Source: Caldilineaceae bacterium (GTDB lineage: Bacteria; Chloroflexota; Anaerolineae; Caldilineales; Caldilineaceae). Taken from it: 64,000 nt of DNA. The DNA lies in NCBI GenBank assembly GCA_019637695.1, contig JAHBVG010000022.1:20499-84498 (forward strand), in the 5' to 3' direction. The first letter of the stretch is position 1. Each line of letters opens with the position of its first letter. A model generated the notes under the pieces. That model made no database searches. It was given only the letters and a program-made list of their open reading frames with translations, and was not told the DNA's origin. The position numbers and the translations under genes are program-made. Positions 53,339 to 64,000 of this stretch are shown here, piece after piece.

Positions 53339-54865
53339 ATGAAGACTCGGCGCTCCTTTCACCCCATCGTTGCGTTTGTGCTTGCCGTCGCGCTCATCCT
53401 TTCGCCGCTCACCCCGATTCTCCACGCCCAGGAGGGGAGCAACGTCTGGCTGCCCCTGATCGGCAGTGGAATCACGCGCCCCACAGTCGCGGTCAGCGAT
53501 GTCCTCTTCCGCACGGAGATCACGGTGACATCCCCCACCCAGTGGGCGCGCCTCGACGATCTGGGCGTTGCCATCCTGTCGCGGCACGAGATTGGCGCCA
53601 CCGTCCTGGTGGACTATGAACAATTAGCCGACCTGGCGCGGCTGCGCTACGAGCCGCGCAACAGCGAGGAGTTCGGCGCGCTGGTGACCGCCGGCGCTGA
53701 GGAGAAACCCTGGCTGGCGCGCAGCCTGCGCTCGTTGGGCGAACAGGCGCAGACGGTGCGCGCCGAGATCGGCTCGCCGCTGGAAGCCATGAGCGCGCAG
53801 CCCCGTTCCACCAGCGCAGCGTTGATGACCCTGCGCGCTGCTGCTCAATCGTTGACGGTGGAGCAGCGATCCGCGCTTTCGTCCTTGCCCAGTTTGGACG
53901 ATGACGGCGATGGGTTGACGAATACCGAGGAGAGTTGGTGGTGTACGGACCCGCTGAACCCCAACAGCGACGGCGATGCCCAGGGCTACACCGACGGGCA
54001 AGAAGTGGCTGCTCTGCTCGACGTGACCATTCCCCGCAACGTGCGCTGGGGCTACGGCCCGCCCTTTGGCCCGCCCAACGCCTGGCCCAATTTCAACAAT
54101 CGCGACGGCACAGGCGTGAAGGTCTGCAACGACGGCGATTTTGACACCATCCCGGACTACGCCGAAGTCTTCATGGTGGGCACGCGCGTACCCTACGAAA
54201 GCACCGACAACGACAAGTTCGATGACGGCCAGGAACTCTTCGGCGTCACCTACTGCCCAGGCGCGCCGACCAACTGCGGCTATGGCAGCTACCCGGCGGT
54301 CGAATATTGGAACTTTATCAAAGCCACCATGCCCAACTGGGTGCTGCCGCCGGGAGACAGCCCCTTTGTGGCGGCCTTCCCCGTGCCCGAAGTCACGGTG
54401 GAAGCCAATTCGTGGACGGTGGAACGGGTGACGACGATCACGACCTCGCAGGGGGAAATGGTTGAGCAGACCAATTCCTACGAGACAGCCGTCACGCGCG
54501 GGCAGAGTACGAGTATCGCCAACACGGTGACGTGGAATGAGTGGGAAGAGGTGTCAGAGTCAATTGAAACACCATTAGCAGCACGTCTTGGCATGGCTGA
54601 AACTCACACACTTGCTTCAGACGGAAGCAAGTTCTGGGGTGCGACATATGTACTAGGAGGTGTACTGGCTATCGGTGCAGGCTGTGGTCTTGGTATAGCC
54701 ACTACTGTAGGATATATTGCAACCTGTGCTGCAGGAGCTGTCGGCGGTATCACGATGATCCGAGATGGTATACAAGAGTGGAAACAAGATGACATTCAGA
54801 GAGATTTGAACGTCAACAACTACAACAACAACGTAAATATAAATAGGACTTACGCAAAAGTGTGA
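53339..54865 (+). pseudogene. Giant secreted protein, N-terminal fragment (cut by IS)
   Basis: ATG 53339 (AGAGG 7 nt upstream) begins MKTRRSFHPIVAFVLAVALI, a signal peptide cleaved near LHAQE. NVWLPLIGSG follows directly. Two thrombospondin-3/EF-hand-like calcium loops are visible (LDDDGDGLTNTEE...NSDGD near 205-230 and NDGDFDTIPDYAE...STDNDKFDDGQE near 265-305). The original frame is cut at 54843; the seven codons after it, ending at TGA 54865, are read from the insertion. Removing 54844-55910 joins it in frame to the fragment at 55911-62823, giving 2805 residues. Confidence 0.9.
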
Positions 54866-55905
54866 GAATTAGGGATAATAGGCGAATGAACAAACTAACG
54901 CACTGGGATTACTGTCAATTTCTGTTAGTGAGCCAAGTAAATTACACACAGACGTACTTTGCTGAGCAAAGTGAACACTTTAGTCACGACCGAATCAATC
55001 GATTGATGCGAACGGCCAAGCTAAGCCCGCGAGAACTGCGGGAAATGGTCAGGTCGGAAGTGGTGTTGTCAGAAAATGGCTACATCTTGTTTGATGATAC
55101 GGTTTTAGATAAGAGCCACGCCTTTGCGATTGAAGTGGTCCGTCGCCAGTGGAGTGGCAATGCGAAACAAGTCATCAAGGGCATCGGGCTTGTGACCTGT
55201 GTCTATGTGAATCCCGATACGGCTCAATTCTGGGTTATCGACTACCGCATCTTTGACCCTGAGCGAGATGGACGTAGCAAACTCGACCATCTGTTGGAGA
55301 TGTGGCAGACGATTCTGTATGTAGAAAAACTGCCTTTCCGTACGGTATTGATGGATAGTTGGTATGCGACCATGAAGGTGATGAAAGCGATTGAGAAAGC
55401 TGGCAAGATTTACTATTGTCCGCTCAAAAGCAATCGTCAGGTCAATCAGTCGCCCGACGAAGCCTATCAGCGCGTGGATGCGTTGACCTGGTCTCAGGAT
55501 GAAATGCAAACGGGCAAACTGGTTCATCTCAAGCAGTTCCCCAACGGCCACCAGTTGAAACTGTTCCGGATTGTGCTGTCTACCCAGCGCACGGACTATG
55601 TCGTCACCAACGACCTCTCTCAAGACTCAGCCGATGCTACTCAAGACCGATGTGCCATCCGCTGGAAGATTGAGCAGTTTCATCGGGAAGCCAAGCAAGT
55701 CACAGGGTTGGAATCGTCTCAATGTCGTTCCCAACGCGCTCAACGCAATCACATTGCTTGTGCCATGCTCGTTTGGGTGCGCTTGAATCAAATTGCTCTG
55801 CAAACTCAGAAAACTGTTTATCAAATCAAGCAGGGTCTCTTGGACGACTATATGCGTGCCCAATTGCGTCTCCCGTCTATCTCTATCCGCCCTGCGTAAG
55901 TCCTA
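54844..55905 (+). mobile_element. IS4-superfamily insertion sequence (1062 bp)
   Basis: Terminal inverted repeats TAGGACTTACGCA and TGCGTAAGTCCTA (13 bp, perfect). It is flanked by a 5-bp target duplication ATAAA (54839-54843 and 55906-55910). The element contains one transposase gene that nearly fills it. Deleting the element and one target copy restores one continuous 2806-codon frame, which proves the borders and shows that insertion was recent enough for no further decay. Confidence 0.93.
54886..55899 (+). CDS. DDE transposase, IS4 superfamily
   Basis: 337 residues from ATG 54886 (MNKLTHWDYCQF); an in-frame GTG at 54862 is less likely. The catalytic triad is visible: Asp70 or 71 in ILFDDTVLDKS, Asp157 in VLMDSWYAT, and Glu263 in RWKIEQFHREAK with the Y/R-E-K-type helix. 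Complete and probably active. The exact IS family within the superfamily (IS701-like is possible) needs a database comparison. Confidence 0.92.
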   Translation: MNKLTHWDYCQFLLVSQVNYTQTYFAEQSEHFSHDRINRLMRTAKLSPRELREMVRSEVVLSENGYILFDDTVLDKSHAFAIEVVRRQWSGNAKQVIKGIGLVTCVYVNPDTAQFWVIDYRIFDPERDGRSKLDHLLEMWQTILYVEKLPFRTVLMDSWYATMKVMKAIEKAGKIYYCPLKSNRQVNQSPDEAYQRVDALTWSQDEMQTGKLVHLKQFPNGHQLKLFRIVLSTQRTDYVVTNDLSQDSADATQDRCAIRWKIEQFHREAKQVTGLESSQCRSQRAQRNHIACAMLVWVRLNQIALQTQKTVYQIKQGLLDDYMRAQLRLPSISIRPA

Positions 55906-55910
55906 ATAAA

Positions 55911-58900
55911 TAATGTATCGTCATCTGCATCTGCGCAGGCTTCGGCACAGGTTGTAAACAACATCGATTTTCAGGGAGTACAGCAGTCTCTTGACGGTGT
56001 CCAGTATGCCATCAACCAACAAGGCGCTCTATTATCTCGCGGTCTTCAGGACGTTGCCTATGCCATCTCCCAACCCCGTCTCACCGAAACCCGTACCAGC
56101 GGCAAATCGTGGGGCGGCGCGCAGACGACTACCCACGAGGTCTACGAAGAACACACCATCAGCCAGGGCGAAGCCTTCACCACGGGCCAGAACTGGAGCA
56201 CGGCCTGGGCAGTGGACTCCAGCCACGCCGCGGACCTGACCTTCCGCTACTCGGTGCGCAACGCCGGCACAGAGTACGCCCGGGAACTCTCCAACCTGAT
56301 CTTCAACATCTACATCGGCGACGACAAGCTGCCTACCATCTCCTACAAGGCATGGGAGCAGTTCGCCAATGGCAAACTGGACAACCTCTTCCCGGTGGGG
56401 CCGAACACGCCGCCGGGGGTGGTCAGCACGCGCACCTTTGCCTCCAATGCCATCCCGCTCAGCCTGGAGCAGATGAAGCGCATTGATCTGGGCGAGCGGC
56501 TCACGGTCAAGGTGGAGAGCTTCAGCTTCGGCGCCGACGAGCTTTTCTACACCGACGCCATCAACGGCGGCGTCACGGTCTATATCGAAGACGGCGTGGA
56601 AGACGGCGACGAGACAGTTGACCAGTATGTCATCCCTACTTGGGGAACGGAGAGTGTGCAGGATGTACTCACCCGCTATTTCCCCCACGCTGAGGACGCC
56701 GACGGCAATCTCAACAGCCTGTGGACGCCCGAGTTCAACGGCGTTAACGCGCCGACCTGGCACGAGTACTATCTCTCCGACATCGCCTGGTGGAATGTCT
56801 ATCTCACCCAGGCGGACGAGGGCGACACGCCGCTGCATCAGTTGCCTGCAAAGGCCGGCTCCGGCATCCTCTTCCGCTTCAACCGCGACAGCGACCGCGA
56901 CGGTTACAACGACCGCGCCGAGTTCCGCTACTACTGCGCCCTGCCAGCCGGTCACGTCGATCGGCCACGCTGTGCGGACGGTCATCTGCGCCCCGAGATT
57001 CATCCGCAGCCCAAAGTAATGGCTGGCTACGTGGTCGAGCGCAGCGGCAACGTTGCCACGGTCAAGCTGGCGCTGGAAAACACCGGCACCTTCGACGCCT
57101 ACGGCATCGACGCCGTGATGTACTCGCCCGACGCCACGACCACCATCGGCAACAACACGGTGGGCGGCAACGGCAAGGTGCGTCCGGGCAACAAGGTGAC
57201 GGTGGGCAGCATGGTCAAAGCGCCCGACCTGAGCAACTGGGGCGCCAGCCGAGCCCGCCCTTACGCCGCCGGCGAGTACAGCGGCGCGACCGACCGCACC
57301 TTTACCTTCACGGCGCAGACGCCGGGCGTGGTGGGCACGGGCAGCACCGCCGTGGCATGGAACGACGGCGCGGGATCCAGCGGTGTGCTGCAACTGGGCG
57401 GCAGCTACCACGCGCCCCTGCCAGTGGATGTAGCCCACGGCGTGCAGGTCGGCTTCAACACCGGCACCATTGACGCTGGCGCACGCTTCACCGTGCAGGC
57501 GCTCACCTCGCGCGACACCTTCACCTACACGATCAACAGCGAACCCTTCACGCCGCCGGTGATCGTGGTCAGCTACAGCGACCCACAGGGTAGCCACCGC
57601 TTTGTGACGCCGGTGCAACTGCCAGCCCTGGGCGCAAGCCTGGCGCCGCATGTCAATGCCATGCTCGAACGCATCGAACTGAAGATCGTCGCCACTGCGC
57701 CCTTCGTCGCCAACGGCGCCAACACCACCAACCTGGTGGTCAACAACCCGCACCCGGCAACGATCCGGGACGGCCACCTGCACCTGAACTTCGTCTCCGA
57801 TGGCAAGCTGGTATTGGAGAAATCCTACACCCTCGATATCCCCGCTGGGCCCACAACCTTTGCCGCTAACTGGTCTGTCACCGAGTTCTCCGCCGACTAC
57901 AACCCGAACGGCGACAACCTGCTCATCGCCTTCTGGACCGACAGCGAGAACAACATCATTGACAGCGCGGCGCGCCCGCTCAACAGCTTTGCGGCTGATC
58001 CCAAGCCTGCCGCGGCCAGCGACGCCGCTGCCTGGGACTTTGGCTCGGTGACCCAGGGCGAGGTGCTGCAGCGCACCGTCTCCCTGGCCAGCGTGGGCGA
58101 CATGGATCTGTTAGGCTACGTCCACGGCGCGCCGGGGCTAAGCGTCTCGCAGACGGGCAGTAAGCCGCTAGGCATCGGCGATGTGGCGACCTATCAACTG
58201 ACCCTGGACACGCGCACCCTGCCCACCGGCCCCTACAGCGGCACGGTGACGCTGCGCACCAGCGACCCGGCGCACCCGCTCTACACCGTGCAGGTGAGCG
58301 GCGAAATCCAGGCCGCCAGCGGCGACGCCTACGCCCGTACAGTCACCGACCGCCCACTGGATGTTGAAGTGTGGGTGCCGGGCAACCGGGCGCAGGGCGA
58401 GTGGATCACCTTCGAGCATCCGCTAGGACCGGAGCCGCAAAGCCTGCATCCGGTCAAGGTCTACTCGCAGGATGGGGCGACGCTCTACGGCGTGGGCAAG
58501 TACGCCACCGACTTCAGCGCAGGGGCGGCGTCTGCCGCGATGTTTGGTACAGGGCGAGACGGCCCGTTGAATGTAACAACCAATCCAACTATCGTCAACA
58601 TCTACGCTCCGTTACATGTCAGCGTGAGCGCTGGGGCTACTTCGTTGGCAGTTGGTTGGAACCCAGGATTCCAGCAGGGCGATGAAATTCTGATTCACCA
58701 GACACAAGGTACTGGGGCTGGGGCTTGGGAGGTCAATACCATCGCCAATCAGCCGGCAACGGTTTTGAATCTTCAAAGACCACTTGCAAACGGATATGCG
58801 CAGGGGGGAAACTCACACACTCAGATCATTCGTATTCCACACTATACAAACGTGACTGTACAAAATGGAGGTGTATTGACTGCACCTGCCTGGGATGGCG

Positions 58901-61900
58901 TTTTAGGTGGTATTCTCATTTTCCGAGCAAATGGTGCGATAACTGTTCAAAGTAGTGGCACTATTAATGTGAGTGGCAAAGGGTTTCGTGGTGGGACTTA
59001 TAAGGCAGGCCGTGGAGGTCGCAACGGTCAAGGAGAAGGATTTCCCGCTGGCCCTAATGGGTCCTCAGCAAGTGCGAATGGTAATGGTGGTGGTGGTGGA
59101 CGTCAGGAAAGCGGTGATCGTGCGTTTGATTATGGCGGCGGTGGTGGTGGTGGAAACGGTACATCTGGGGGGAACGCACAAAATCAGGGAGCGGTCGGTG
59201 GAACAACGATTGGGACGTCTAATCTTTCGTCTTTCACATTGGGCGGTGGAGGCGGTGTAGGTGGTGGTCCGTGGGATGGATTGGATCAGGCAGGGAATGG
59301 AGGGGTGGGTGGAGGGGCTATCCTCGTCTTTGGTGATACCATTCAGATGGTTGGTTCTATTCTGACTGACGGATTGAATGGTGGCAATCGAGCAGGTGGT
59401 GGTGGAGCAGGTGGTTCGATACTGATCAGTGGTCGAAATGTGTCCCTAAGTAACCAAGTGGGCGCACGGGGCGGTTATGGTGAAGCAACTCACGATCGGG
59501 TGGGTGCAGGAGGAAATGGCGGAGCTGGCCGCATATACGTTCAGTATTGTGATTCGCTAATCGGCGGTACAAATCCTGCAGCAACTACACAGAGGATTGA
59601 CTGCTACGTCGCCGAGCAGATAGAATCTGCGCCATACACAACTGCACGCCTCAACCTGCCCGAAAACGTGACCGGTGGCAATATCTACCGGATGCAATAC
59701 GCCCGCCGCCTGACACTTGCTTCCGCAGGTGAGATGGCGACGACCCTCGGCGTCCCCGCTGGCATCTGGACAGCCGCATCGCTTGACGCCCTGATCAGCG
59801 GCGTAGGCAGCGGCGACGTCACCTTCAAGCTCGATGTCGGTGCCGACGGCGTCTGGGATTGGGAGGAGACCCGCAGCGTCACCAACGCTGCGCCCTTCTC
59901 CAGCCCGGACCTGGCAGCGGCGTTTGCGCCCTATGTCAACGGCGCCGGGCAGGTCGATGTGCCGGTCAAGGTCTACCTCTCCAAGCCGGGGCAGGTGCTG
60001 CTCACCAACATGGCGGTGACGCGCAACCAGGCGGTCGAACTGGCGTCAGCGTTCACCCTGTCCGGCTCTCCCACCGAAGGCGCGGTCGTGCCGCTCAACG
60101 CCACCGTCGCCAACAGCGGCGCGGCGGACAGCGGCCCCCTCACGGTGTCGTATTACGCAACTCGCCCCTCGCCCCTCGCCCCTCAATACATCGGCAGCGT
60201 CTTCGTGCCCAACGTCCCACAGGCAGGCACAGTGGCCGCGCCCTTCCAGTGGAACACCCTGGGCTTCACTGGCCCGATCACGGTGACGGCGGTGGTCGAT
60301 CCCTACAATCGCATCGCAGAAAACACCAAAACCAACAACAGTACGGCTACGCCCATCACCATCCTCACCCGGCCCGATCTGGCCTTTACAAACGTCACCC
60401 TCTCCAACCCCGAACCCACAGCCGGGGAAACGGTGACGCTGACGGTCAACCTCAAAAACCACGGCCAGACAGCCACCGGTGCGCACCGGCTGGCCCTCTA
60501 CCGGGACAATCCAGACGGGGGCGGGACGCAGATTCGGGTGCAGAGTGTCTCGACCCTCAACGGCGGGGCCAGCCGCGCCATCGCCGTGCCCTGGACGCCC
60601 ACAACGCCTGGGCTGCACCGCCTCTTCCTGCGGGTGGATCGGGATGGGCAGGTCAACGAATTCAACGAGGGCAACAACGACCGTTGGCTGGATGTCTACG
60701 TGGGCTTTGCCTCACCCCTGGCTGTGGACAGCGGCGGCGCGGGCGACGCCGCCTACAGTCCGTTCAACGGCCAGGGCGCAGTGGACACAGGCCTGCCCGA
60801 CGAGGCGGGCAATTGCGGCGACGCGCCCTACCAGAGCTACCGCCGGGACCCGTCAGGGCGGGTCACCTACCGCTTCGACCATCTGTTGCCGGGCCATTTC
60901 TATCACCTGGACCTGGTGCTGTACGAATGCGGGCAGAATGCGGGCCGCCAACAGCGGGTGTGGGTGGACGGCATGGAGATCGCCGGGCCGATTGACCTGG
61001 GCAGCGGCGAGGTGCAGAATCTCTCCCTGCTCCTGGACCCCGCGCTCTACGCCGACCGCACCATCAGTGTCACCGTCAGTGTGGACGGATCGGGCGGCGC
61101 GCTGGTCAACCAGATCGCGCTGGTGGATGTGGATTACCGCTACGCCGACGCCGGCGGGGCCAGGGATGTCCAATATCCCAGCGGTCGCCGTCCCTATGGC
61201 TGGCTGGACGGGGTGCGGCAGATCCCGTGGGGAACGCTGCCCTTCCAGAGTCTGCGCGAGAACCAATCGGGCAACGAGATGCGCTACCGCTTCGACGCCC
61301 TCGATCCCAACAAGAGCTATCAGGTCCATTTCAACTTCTTCCTGGGGGGCGGCAACAACCGTGTGCAGCAGATCTGGGTGGACGATGTGATCCCACTGAG
61401 TGGCGATTTCACCCTGATCGCCGGACAGCGTAACAGCCAGCGCGTGGACCTGCCCAAAGAGAGCTACGCCGACGGCACGATCACCATTGCCGTGCGCCGC
61501 TCGGACGGGGCGACGACGGGCGCCATGATCAACGAGATTGCACTGGAGGAGATGACCCAGGCGCGCGCATCCACCTGCCAGGTGGCGGCGACGCCATCGT
61601 GGACGGTGGCCTTCGGCAATGTCAGCGTGGCCGGGCAACCTGCTGCGCCGGGGACAGTGGTCACCGCGCAGAATCCGCGCGGCGATGTCGTCGGCTGTTA
61701 TGTGGTGAACAACACCGGGCAGTACGGGTTTATGTCCGTCTTCGGGGAGGACGCCAGCGGGGGCTCGCTGATCCCCGGCATGAAGGCGGGCGAACCGGTG
61801 ATCTTCCGCGTCAACGGCGTCATCGCCGTGCCCACGCCGCTTCTCACCTGGCAGGACAACAAAACCCGCACGCGCATCAATTTGGAAGCAGGCATCACAA

Positions 61901-62823
61901 TATCACAATACTTGCTGCTGCGGCCCAATTGGAATCTGCTCTCCACGCGCATGACGCCGCCGGTCCCCTTGCTCAGTATCGTCTTCCAATCTATCGCCGA
62001 GAAGTATTGTCAGGTGCTGGGTCCACGCGGCATCTACGATTGCACAGTACCGGCAAGCTTCCAATCGCTGAAGGAAATTGCGCCGGGCAAGGCGTACTAC
62101 ACCAAGATCAACGGCGGCGCCAGCGTCAACATGGTAATCGAAGGGGTTCCGCTTTCCGCTGACACCCCCATCCCACTGGAAAGAGGCTTGAATTGGGTGG
62201 GCTATCTGCCGTCGGTCAAGTTGCCCATTGCCACAGCGCTGAGTAGCATCAGCGCCCAGTTGGTGCAGGTTGCCGACGGGCAAGGGCAGATCTATGACCC
62301 GGCTGAGCCTGATTTCAACAACTTGCTGGAGATGATGCCCGGCCACGGCTATCTGATCCACCTGAGCGACGCGGCCACGCTGGTCTATCCCAGCACGGGC
62401 GCGGCCCTTGCCGATACGCCCGCCGCCGCAGAGGAGATGACAGGCACAGGCAGCGTCCACTGTGGCGGGGTGGAGCCGACGCCTTACTTCACGACCATCT
62501 ACGGGCGGATCGCCATCAACGGCGCTGATGCCGCCGTAGGCGACCGTGTGGAGATCCTGACGCCGCGGGGCGAAGTCGCCGGTTGCTTCACGGTGACCAA
62601 GCTGGGGCAGTATGGTTTCCTCAGCGTCTTCGGCGCGGACAGCGCAGCGGGTGGTCTGCCCGGCTTCCTCGACGCGGAAGCGATGACGCTGCGGTTCAAT
62701 GGCACGGCGGTTGAATTGAGTGAACCGTTGATCTGGCGTGATGACAAGTCCACGCGGCGAGTGGATCTCGACATCATTGCCGCAGAGCCAGCGAAGCTCT
62801 ACCTGCCCATTACCACGCGGTGA
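55911..62823 (+). pseudogene. Giant secreted protein, C-terminal fragment (about 2300 residues)
   Basis: Continues the frame of 53339-54843. In order: a coiled or linker region, several beta-rich modules, a Gly-rich module (58970-59540), two CARDB-type domains (about 60040-60360 and 60375-60700), two tandem 130-residue malectin-like modules (60718-61130 and 61140-61560), a 95-residue GC-x-V/GQYGF domain (61570-61890), a WNLLS/LNWVG pair, a second copy of the 95-residue domain (62467-62772), and the end KLYLPITTR. It has no own start after the insertion; a GTG at 56212 opens a long frame but without signal peptide. Likely a cell-surface adhesin or sheath protein before disruption. Confidence 0.85.
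58970..59540 (+). other. Gly-rich AT-richer module in the giant gene
   Basis: Encodes runs such as GNGGGGGRQ, YGGGGGGGNGTSGGN and GGGGGVGGGPWDG ending GAGRIYVQYCDSL. Codons here and in the flanks from about 58560 to 59640 end in A/T much more often than in the GC-rich rest of the gene, which suggests a module gained from another source. Confidence 0.7.
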
Positions 62824-62827
62824 CAAA

Positions 62828-62864
62828 AACCTTCCAGGAAGGTCTTTTTCCTTCCTGGAAGGTT
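62828..62864 (+). terminator. Hairpin after the giant gene
   Basis: Perfect 15-bp stem, AACCTTCCAGGAAGG (62828-62842) with CCTTCCTGGAAGGTT (62850-62864), loop TCTTTTT, 5 bp after the TGA. Each arm is itself a palindrome. No T-run follows on +, so partial readthrough to the next gene is possible. Confidence 0.7.
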
Positions 62865-62888
62865 CCCTCCCCAAACCAGGAGCAGACA

Positions 62889-64000
62889 ATGAAGTTGTAC
62901 AACCGTGGCGCGCTGATCTCTGTTGCCTCAATGGTCTTGGCTGTGCTTGCCTGGGTATGGTCAGCGCCAGCTACGGGGATCGTCCGCGCCGCACAAGTCT
63001 GCCCTGCGGTGGCGCCAACGCAATATTTCACCTTCGTCTATGGCACTGTTCTCCTGGACAGCAACGCCGCCCCTGTGGGCACAGTGGTGGAAGCCCGCAA
63101 TCCGCGCGGCGATACCGTCGGGTGTATCACCGTGGAGACTGCTGGCCAATACCCGCTCATGTACATCTATGGTGAAGAGTCGCTGGGCGGCGTGACAACG
63201 CCCGGTATGCGCCCAGATGAAGTCGTTGCCTTCCACGTCAATGGCGCGCTGGCTACCTCTACTCCCTTGTTTGCCTGGCGCAATCACTGGTCCCCGACGC
63301 GGGTGGATCTGGCGGCCAGCAGCGGTTCTACTCCTACATTCACATTTACGTTCACGCCGACGCCTTCCCACACGCCGACCATCACCCCGACACCATCACG
63401 CACGCCGACGGTCACGCCAACGCCGTCCCACACGCCGACGGTCACGCCGACGCCATCCCATACACCGACGCCGTCCCATACGCCGTCCCACACGCCGACG
63501 GTGACACAGACACCATCCCATACGCCGACGGTCACGCCAACGCCATCCCACACACCGACGATGACGCCGACGCCATCCCATACACCGACGGTCACGCAGA
63601 CGCCATCGCACACGCCGACGGTCACGCCGACGCCGTCCCATACGCCGACGGTCACGCAGACGCCATCCCATACACCGACGATGACGCCGACGCCATCCCA
63701 CACACCGACGGTCACGCCAACGCCGTCCCACACGCCGACCATCACCCCGACACCATCACGCACGCCGACGGTCACGCCAACGCCATCCCATACACCGACG
63801 GTGACGCAGACGCCATCACACACGCCGACGATTACGCCGACGCCATCCCATACACCGACGGTCACGCCAACGCCATCGCACACGCCGACGGTCACGCCGA
63901 CGCCGTCCCATACGCCGACGGTCACACCGACGCCGTCCCACACGCCGACGGTCACGCCGACGCCATCCCATACGCCGACGATCACGCCGACCCGAACCCC
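62889..64000 (+). CDS. Secreted protein with GQY-type domain and Pro-Thr repeat (3' partial)
   Basis: ATG 62889 with AGGAG upstream; the frame is open to the end of the window, so it is over 370 residues. The signal peptide ([20 protein letters not shown], cleaved near VRAAQ) is followed by one 95-residue domain (bases 63000-63317) with NPRGDTVGC and [16 protein letters not shown], homologous to two copies at the end of the giant gene. Then comes a Thr-Pro-Ser-His stalk of 10-residue units. It should be an exported surface or matrix protein whose next domain lies beyond the window. Confidence 0.85.
   Translation, partial: MKLYNRGALISVASMVLAVLAWVWSAPATGIVRAAQVCPAVAPTQYFTFVYGTVLLDSNAAPVGTVVEARNPRGDTVGCITVETAGQYPLMYIYGEESLGGVTTPGMRPDEVVAFHVNGALATSTPLFAWRNHWSPTRVDLAASSGSTPTFTFTFTPTPSHTPTITPTPSRTPTVTPTPSHTPTVTPTPSHTPTPSHTPSHTPTVTQTPSHTPTVTPTPSHTPTMTPTPSHTPTVTQTPSHTPTVTPTPSHTPTVTQTPSHTPTMTPTPSHTPTVTPTPSHTPTITPTPSRTPTVTPTPSHTPTVTQTPSHTPTITPTPSHTPTVTPTPSHTPTVTPTPSHTPTVTPTPSHTPTVTPTPSHTPTITPTRT
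63354..64000 (+). repeat. 30-bp coding tandem repeat (about 21 units)
   Basis: Units encode [10 protein letters not shown] with V/M/I, P/Q and H/R variants. One shortened stretch near 63460-63500 ([12 protein letters not shown]) breaks the period. The DNA is repetitive enough for slippage and for assembly errors. It continues past the window. Confidence 0.92.

Noticed and set aside
56032..57783. 583-codon minus-strand frame
   Set aside because: Antisense to the giant gene; no start context and Val/Ala/Gly/His-rich shadow composition.
63284..63985. Minus-strand repeat protein ([10 protein letters not shown] units)
   Set aside because: It is the reverse reading of the 30-bp Pro-Thr repeat. 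The plus frame has a signal peptide, ribosome site and a homologous domain.
1..64000. tRNA or rRNA genes
   Set aside because: No T-arm consensus with matching acceptor stem and no rRNA signature was seen by reading; a covariance search would be decisive.

Overview
The window reads as chromosomal DNA of a free-living heterotroph, most likely a Chloroflexota member of the Anaerolineae/Caldilineae type. This is an inference from gene style: a BTAD/AfsR-type giant regulator, large secreted proteins with Pro-Thr linkers and YLP-type ends, peptide-type ABC importers, PadR control, many stand-alone oxidoreductases, and GC-rich codon use. No rRNA, tRNA or CRISPR array was found.

Layout. 1-6374: a peptide/nickel-type ABC importer split into two convergent units (binding protein and two permeases on +, two ATPases on -). 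6832-11279: argH, a membrane-anchored serine hydrolase, and a ferric-reductase-like flavocytochrome with a 30-residue membrane peptide missed by ORF length cut-offs. 11628-17886: a secreted clostripain-like (C11) protease, an 80-residue partner and a divergent 1012-residue SARP/AfsR regulator. 17936-21138: an amidohydrolase/Rieske pair, then a PadR regulator with a tandem-palindrome operator and an alpha/beta hydrolase. 21237-39015: a long minus-strand run holding larB-larE-larC (nickel-pincer nucleotide cofactor synthesis, no larA nearby), two aldo/keto reductases, an SDR, an AlkA-type glycosylase, a hydantoinase, a nitroreductase, an AI-2E transporter fused in frame to ManA, a hicBA module, a doubly frameshifted unknown gene, PcrA/UvrD, RsgA and Maf. 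39250-41586: two tandem CheY-ParA (CpaE/TadZ-like) proteins, one with an intact and one with a degenerate Walker A. 41929-52596: Gfo/Idh, ThuA, a polysaccharide group (GT2, small membrane protein, secreted clan-A glycosidase), an MFS exporter, a ThDP enzyme and an enolase-superfamily enzyme. 53339-64000: a giant surface-protein gene (2805 residues when repaired) broken by an IS4-superfamily insertion, then a related secreted protein with a 30-bp Pro-Thr repeat that runs off the window.

The most unusual layer is between genes. At least 14 intergenic regions carry degenerate 7-nt (sometimes 8-nt) tandem arrays, often as two facing halves that would fold into a hairpin, and the stop codon of the adjacent gene usually lies inside or within a few bases of the array. 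There are also several MITE-like palindromes (a 99-bp element in two inverted copies, a 77-79-bp element in two copies, an 82-bp element and a 58-bp element with 12-bp direct repeats) and a candidate structured RNA element in two copies (39139-39203, 48332-48415).
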